NCBI GenBank assembly: GCA_012728995.1
Contig: JAAYEB010000242.1
Coordinates: 1 to 57,350 of the forward strand
Direction of reading: 5' to 3'
Length of the DNA: 57,350 nucleotides
Source of the DNA: Fibrobacter sp.
GTDB lineage: Bacteria > Fibrobacterota > Chitinivibrionia > Chitinivibrionales > Chitinispirillaceae
Within the stretch, counting starts at the first letter, position 1; each line of letters starts with the position of its first letter. Positions 55,874 through 57,350 of the stretch are shown one piece after another. The notes below the pieces were generated by a model, which saw nothing but the letters and a program-made list of their open reading frames with translations, ran no database searches and was not told the DNA's origin. Made by a program: the position numbers and the translations under genes.

Positions 55874-56584
55874 ATGAAAAAAAAGATTGTTTCTGTTCTT
55901 GTTATATGTAGTATACCTTTAGCCGGTATAATTACAGCACTGCTTACACATTATTTTTGGGTTCGGGAGCAGACTGTTGTTTATTTTGACGATGAAGTAA
56001 AGTTTGATCTTTCGCAATTGCCTTATAAAGGTACCGACAAAGCAATCGTAGAGATAGTCTCGGTTTTTGATCCAATGTGCCATTATTGCGATTCACTCAA
56101 TCTTGTGCTGGATTCAGTTGCATCAGTTTATGGTAGTCATATAAAACTTTACGAAAAACCGGTAGCATTGCTTAACAAACAATCAGGCTTGCTTACACGC
56201 ACATTACTGGTGGCTTCAAGACATGATGTATATCACGATATGATTAAAGAAGTTTTCAGGATTGCATCATATGCAAAAGAGATTAAACCGAAAAAACTTC
56301 AGGACAGTATTATGGTTAGTGTTAATAAACTTGGCCTGGATAAAAATGAGTTTAAAGAAATGATGAATTCAAAAGAGATAAAACAGAAAATAAAAAAGCA
56401 GAAAAGCGAGGCCCAAAAGTATGGAATACGCAGCATACCGCTTGTTTTTATAAATGGGTATATCATGTGGGGATTTTTACCATTTGAAAAATATTCAGAT
56501 GTTATAGAAAAATTTATAACCGAAAAAGGTGTCGTTTTAAAAAAAATATCTGAATCAGGTGAAAATATTGAAACTGACGGATAA
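55874..56584 (+). CDS. Membrane-anchored DsbA-family thioredoxin-like protein with CHYC site
   Basis: 236 aa. One N-terminal anchor helix (about residues 4-28), then the thioredoxin-like fold with active site CHYC (Cys69, Cys72) in VFDPMCHYCDSL and the cis-Pro stretch IRSIPLVFINGYIMWG. The C-terminal half is paralogous to the 54168 gene (both end FINGY, then a G/F-rich turn). A dithiol site suits oxidation or reduction of envelope proteins. It starts 7 nt after the secreted beta-sandwich gene. Confidence 0.82.
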   Translation: MKKKIVSVLVICSIPLAGIITALLTHYFWVREQTVVYFDDEVKFDLSQLPYKGTDKAIVEIVSVFDPMCHYCDSLNLVLDSVASVYGSHIKLYEKPVALLNKQSGLLTRTLLVASRHDVYHDMIKEVFRIASYAKEIKPKKLQDSIMVSVNKLGLDKNEFKEMMNSKEIKQKIKKQKSEAQKYGIRSIPLVFINGYIMWGFLPFEKYSDVIEKFITEKGVVLKKISESGENIETDG

Positions 56585-56736
56585 AATATGATTAAAACAT
56601 TTTTATTCTGTTGATAATTATCAATTATTAAAACCATAAAAGCTTCTAAAATCCCGGTCGGCATATAATTCGCTCAATTACCTGGCATTCAAGGAATGTT
56701 AAGAGAATAGTTTACCTCTAAACAGGAGAACTGATT

Positions 56737-57350
56737 ATGCAAGGTGGTTTGAAGCATCAGGGGCTTAATCTGGATTTTAACCCGTTTATCAGTGATGAAC
56801 AGTTGTCGGGAGGGCCTCCCGAGCAGCAACAACAATGGCCGGGGCGGGAAAAATATATGCGACCAAAAGTTGATCACGGGGAAAACAGTTATAAGGGTGG
56901 AGAAAAACTTCGGGGGAAAAAGGCACTCGTAACTGGCGGCGACAGTGGAATCGGCAGAGCTGTGGCAATAGCTTTTGCTCGCGAAGGTGCTGATGTTGCC
57001 ATATCGTATCTTGAAGAACACGATGATGCCAAAGAAACATTGCACTGGATTGAAAAAGAGGATGTCAGGGGTTTTTCATTCAGTGGAGACCTGTCAGATC
57101 CAGACTATTGCAGTAATCTGATCGATTCTGCTGCAGACCGTCTTGGGGGTTTGAATATTCTGGTGAATGATGCAGGTGTGCATTTCGAAACAACGGAATT
57201 CACTGATATTACACCGGATCAACTGCAACAAACATTTAAAACAAACGTATTCGCGTTTATCTGGACTACACAGAATTCACTCAAGTATCTCCAGGCTGGT
57301 GATTCCATCATAAATGTCGGATCTGTAACAGCTCTCAGGGGATCAAAAAC
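56737..57350 (+). CDS. Short-chain dehydrogenase (YghA-like SDR), 3'-truncated by window edge
   Basis: ATG at 56737 follows aggaga; the frame runs to the last base. The N-terminal extension (GREKYMRPKVDHGENSYKGG) is typical of the YghA/glucose-dehydrogenase-like SDR group. NAD(P) binding is TGGDSGIGRA, then DLSDPDYCSN; the NAG motif reads LVNDAG in place of LVNNAG. The catalytic Y-x3-K region has not been reached; GSVTAL with the active-site Ser motif is just visible. The substrate is unknown. Confidence 0.88.
   Translation, partial: MQGGLKHQGLNLDFNPFISDEQLSGGPPEQQQQWPGREKYMRPKVDHGENSYKGGEKLRGKKALVTGGDSGIGRAVAIAFAREGADVAISYLEEHDDAKETLHWIEKEDVRGFSFSGDLSDPDYCSNLIDSAADRLGGLNILVNDAGVHFETTEFTDITPDQLQQTFKTNVFAFIWTTQNSLKYLQAGDSIINVGSVTALRGSK

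Overview
The window is AT-rich DNA, densely packed with genes on both strands. No rRNA, tRNA, CRISPR array or intact insertion sequence was recognised. Gene content suggests a Gram-negative, flagellated, polysaccharide-degrading bacterium. Evidence for this is FliD/FliS, outer-membrane PorV/PorQ-like barrels, many TPR lipoproteins, MCE/MlaD and LpxL-family proteins, and a modular GH8 glycosidase with a C-terminal sorting-like domain. The combination points to Fibrobacterota, more likely a motile Chitinivibrionia-type lineage than rumen Fibrobacter. That placement is inference from gene content, not from a marker phylogeny.

Layout. (1) 1-1597: a translationally coupled OlsB-like/PlsC-like acyltransferase pair; the first gene is cut by the window edge. 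(2) 1967-8504: small unknowns, a HAMP membrane protein, a large secreted unknown, a receiver-kinase and an SRPBCC-PilZ fusion. (3) 8668-11517: fliD-fliS-fliT-like operon behind a textbook sigma-28 promoter. (4) 11606-19429, minus strand: hisS; a barrel-TPR fusion ending at a strong terminator; two tandem beta-helix paralogues; a radical SAM protein and a GT2. (5) 19625-27187, plus strand: envelope genes (AMIN-like protein, Crp-type regulator, stand-alone PASTA protein, TPR lipoprotein, LolB-like lipoprotein, PorV-like barrel, zinc-protease lipoprotein). (6) 27392-28614: a three-gene unknown operon. (7) 29074-30378: greA and larE, followed by a possible IS200/IS605 relic. (8) 31070-34744: a four-gene ATGA-coupled glycolipid operon (DUF3047, flippase-like, GT4, LpxL-like). 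(9) 35557-38726: a decayed GH8-like gene fragment, then a GGDEF/HD-GYP protein coupled to a STAS protein. (10) 38747-40602: dnaA and a candidate oriC. (11) 40603-46780: DUF5610, MlaD-like, secreted unknown, TPR, aminopeptidase and HAD genes. (12) 47089-53819: GH8 cellulase, a sorting-domain relic, then a flippase and two GT4 genes. (13) 54168-56584: a cluster of two DsbA-like anchored thioredoxins, a Cys-rich small lipoprotein and a secreted protein. (14) 56737-end: an SDR oxidoreductase cut by the window edge.

Themes: envelope lipids (regions 1 and 8), c-di-GMP and motility control (regions 2, 3 and 9), surface and secreted polysaccharide biology (regions 4 and 12), and oxidative folding of envelope proteins (region 13). 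Several gaps hold recognisable gene remains (35557-35716, 49537-49707, probably 30389-30613, possibly 27259-27372), which indicates active loss of secreted-enzyme genes. The best candidates for something undescribed are the 54168-56584 disulfide cluster, the 31070-34744 glycolipid operon and the SRPBCC-PilZ fusion.
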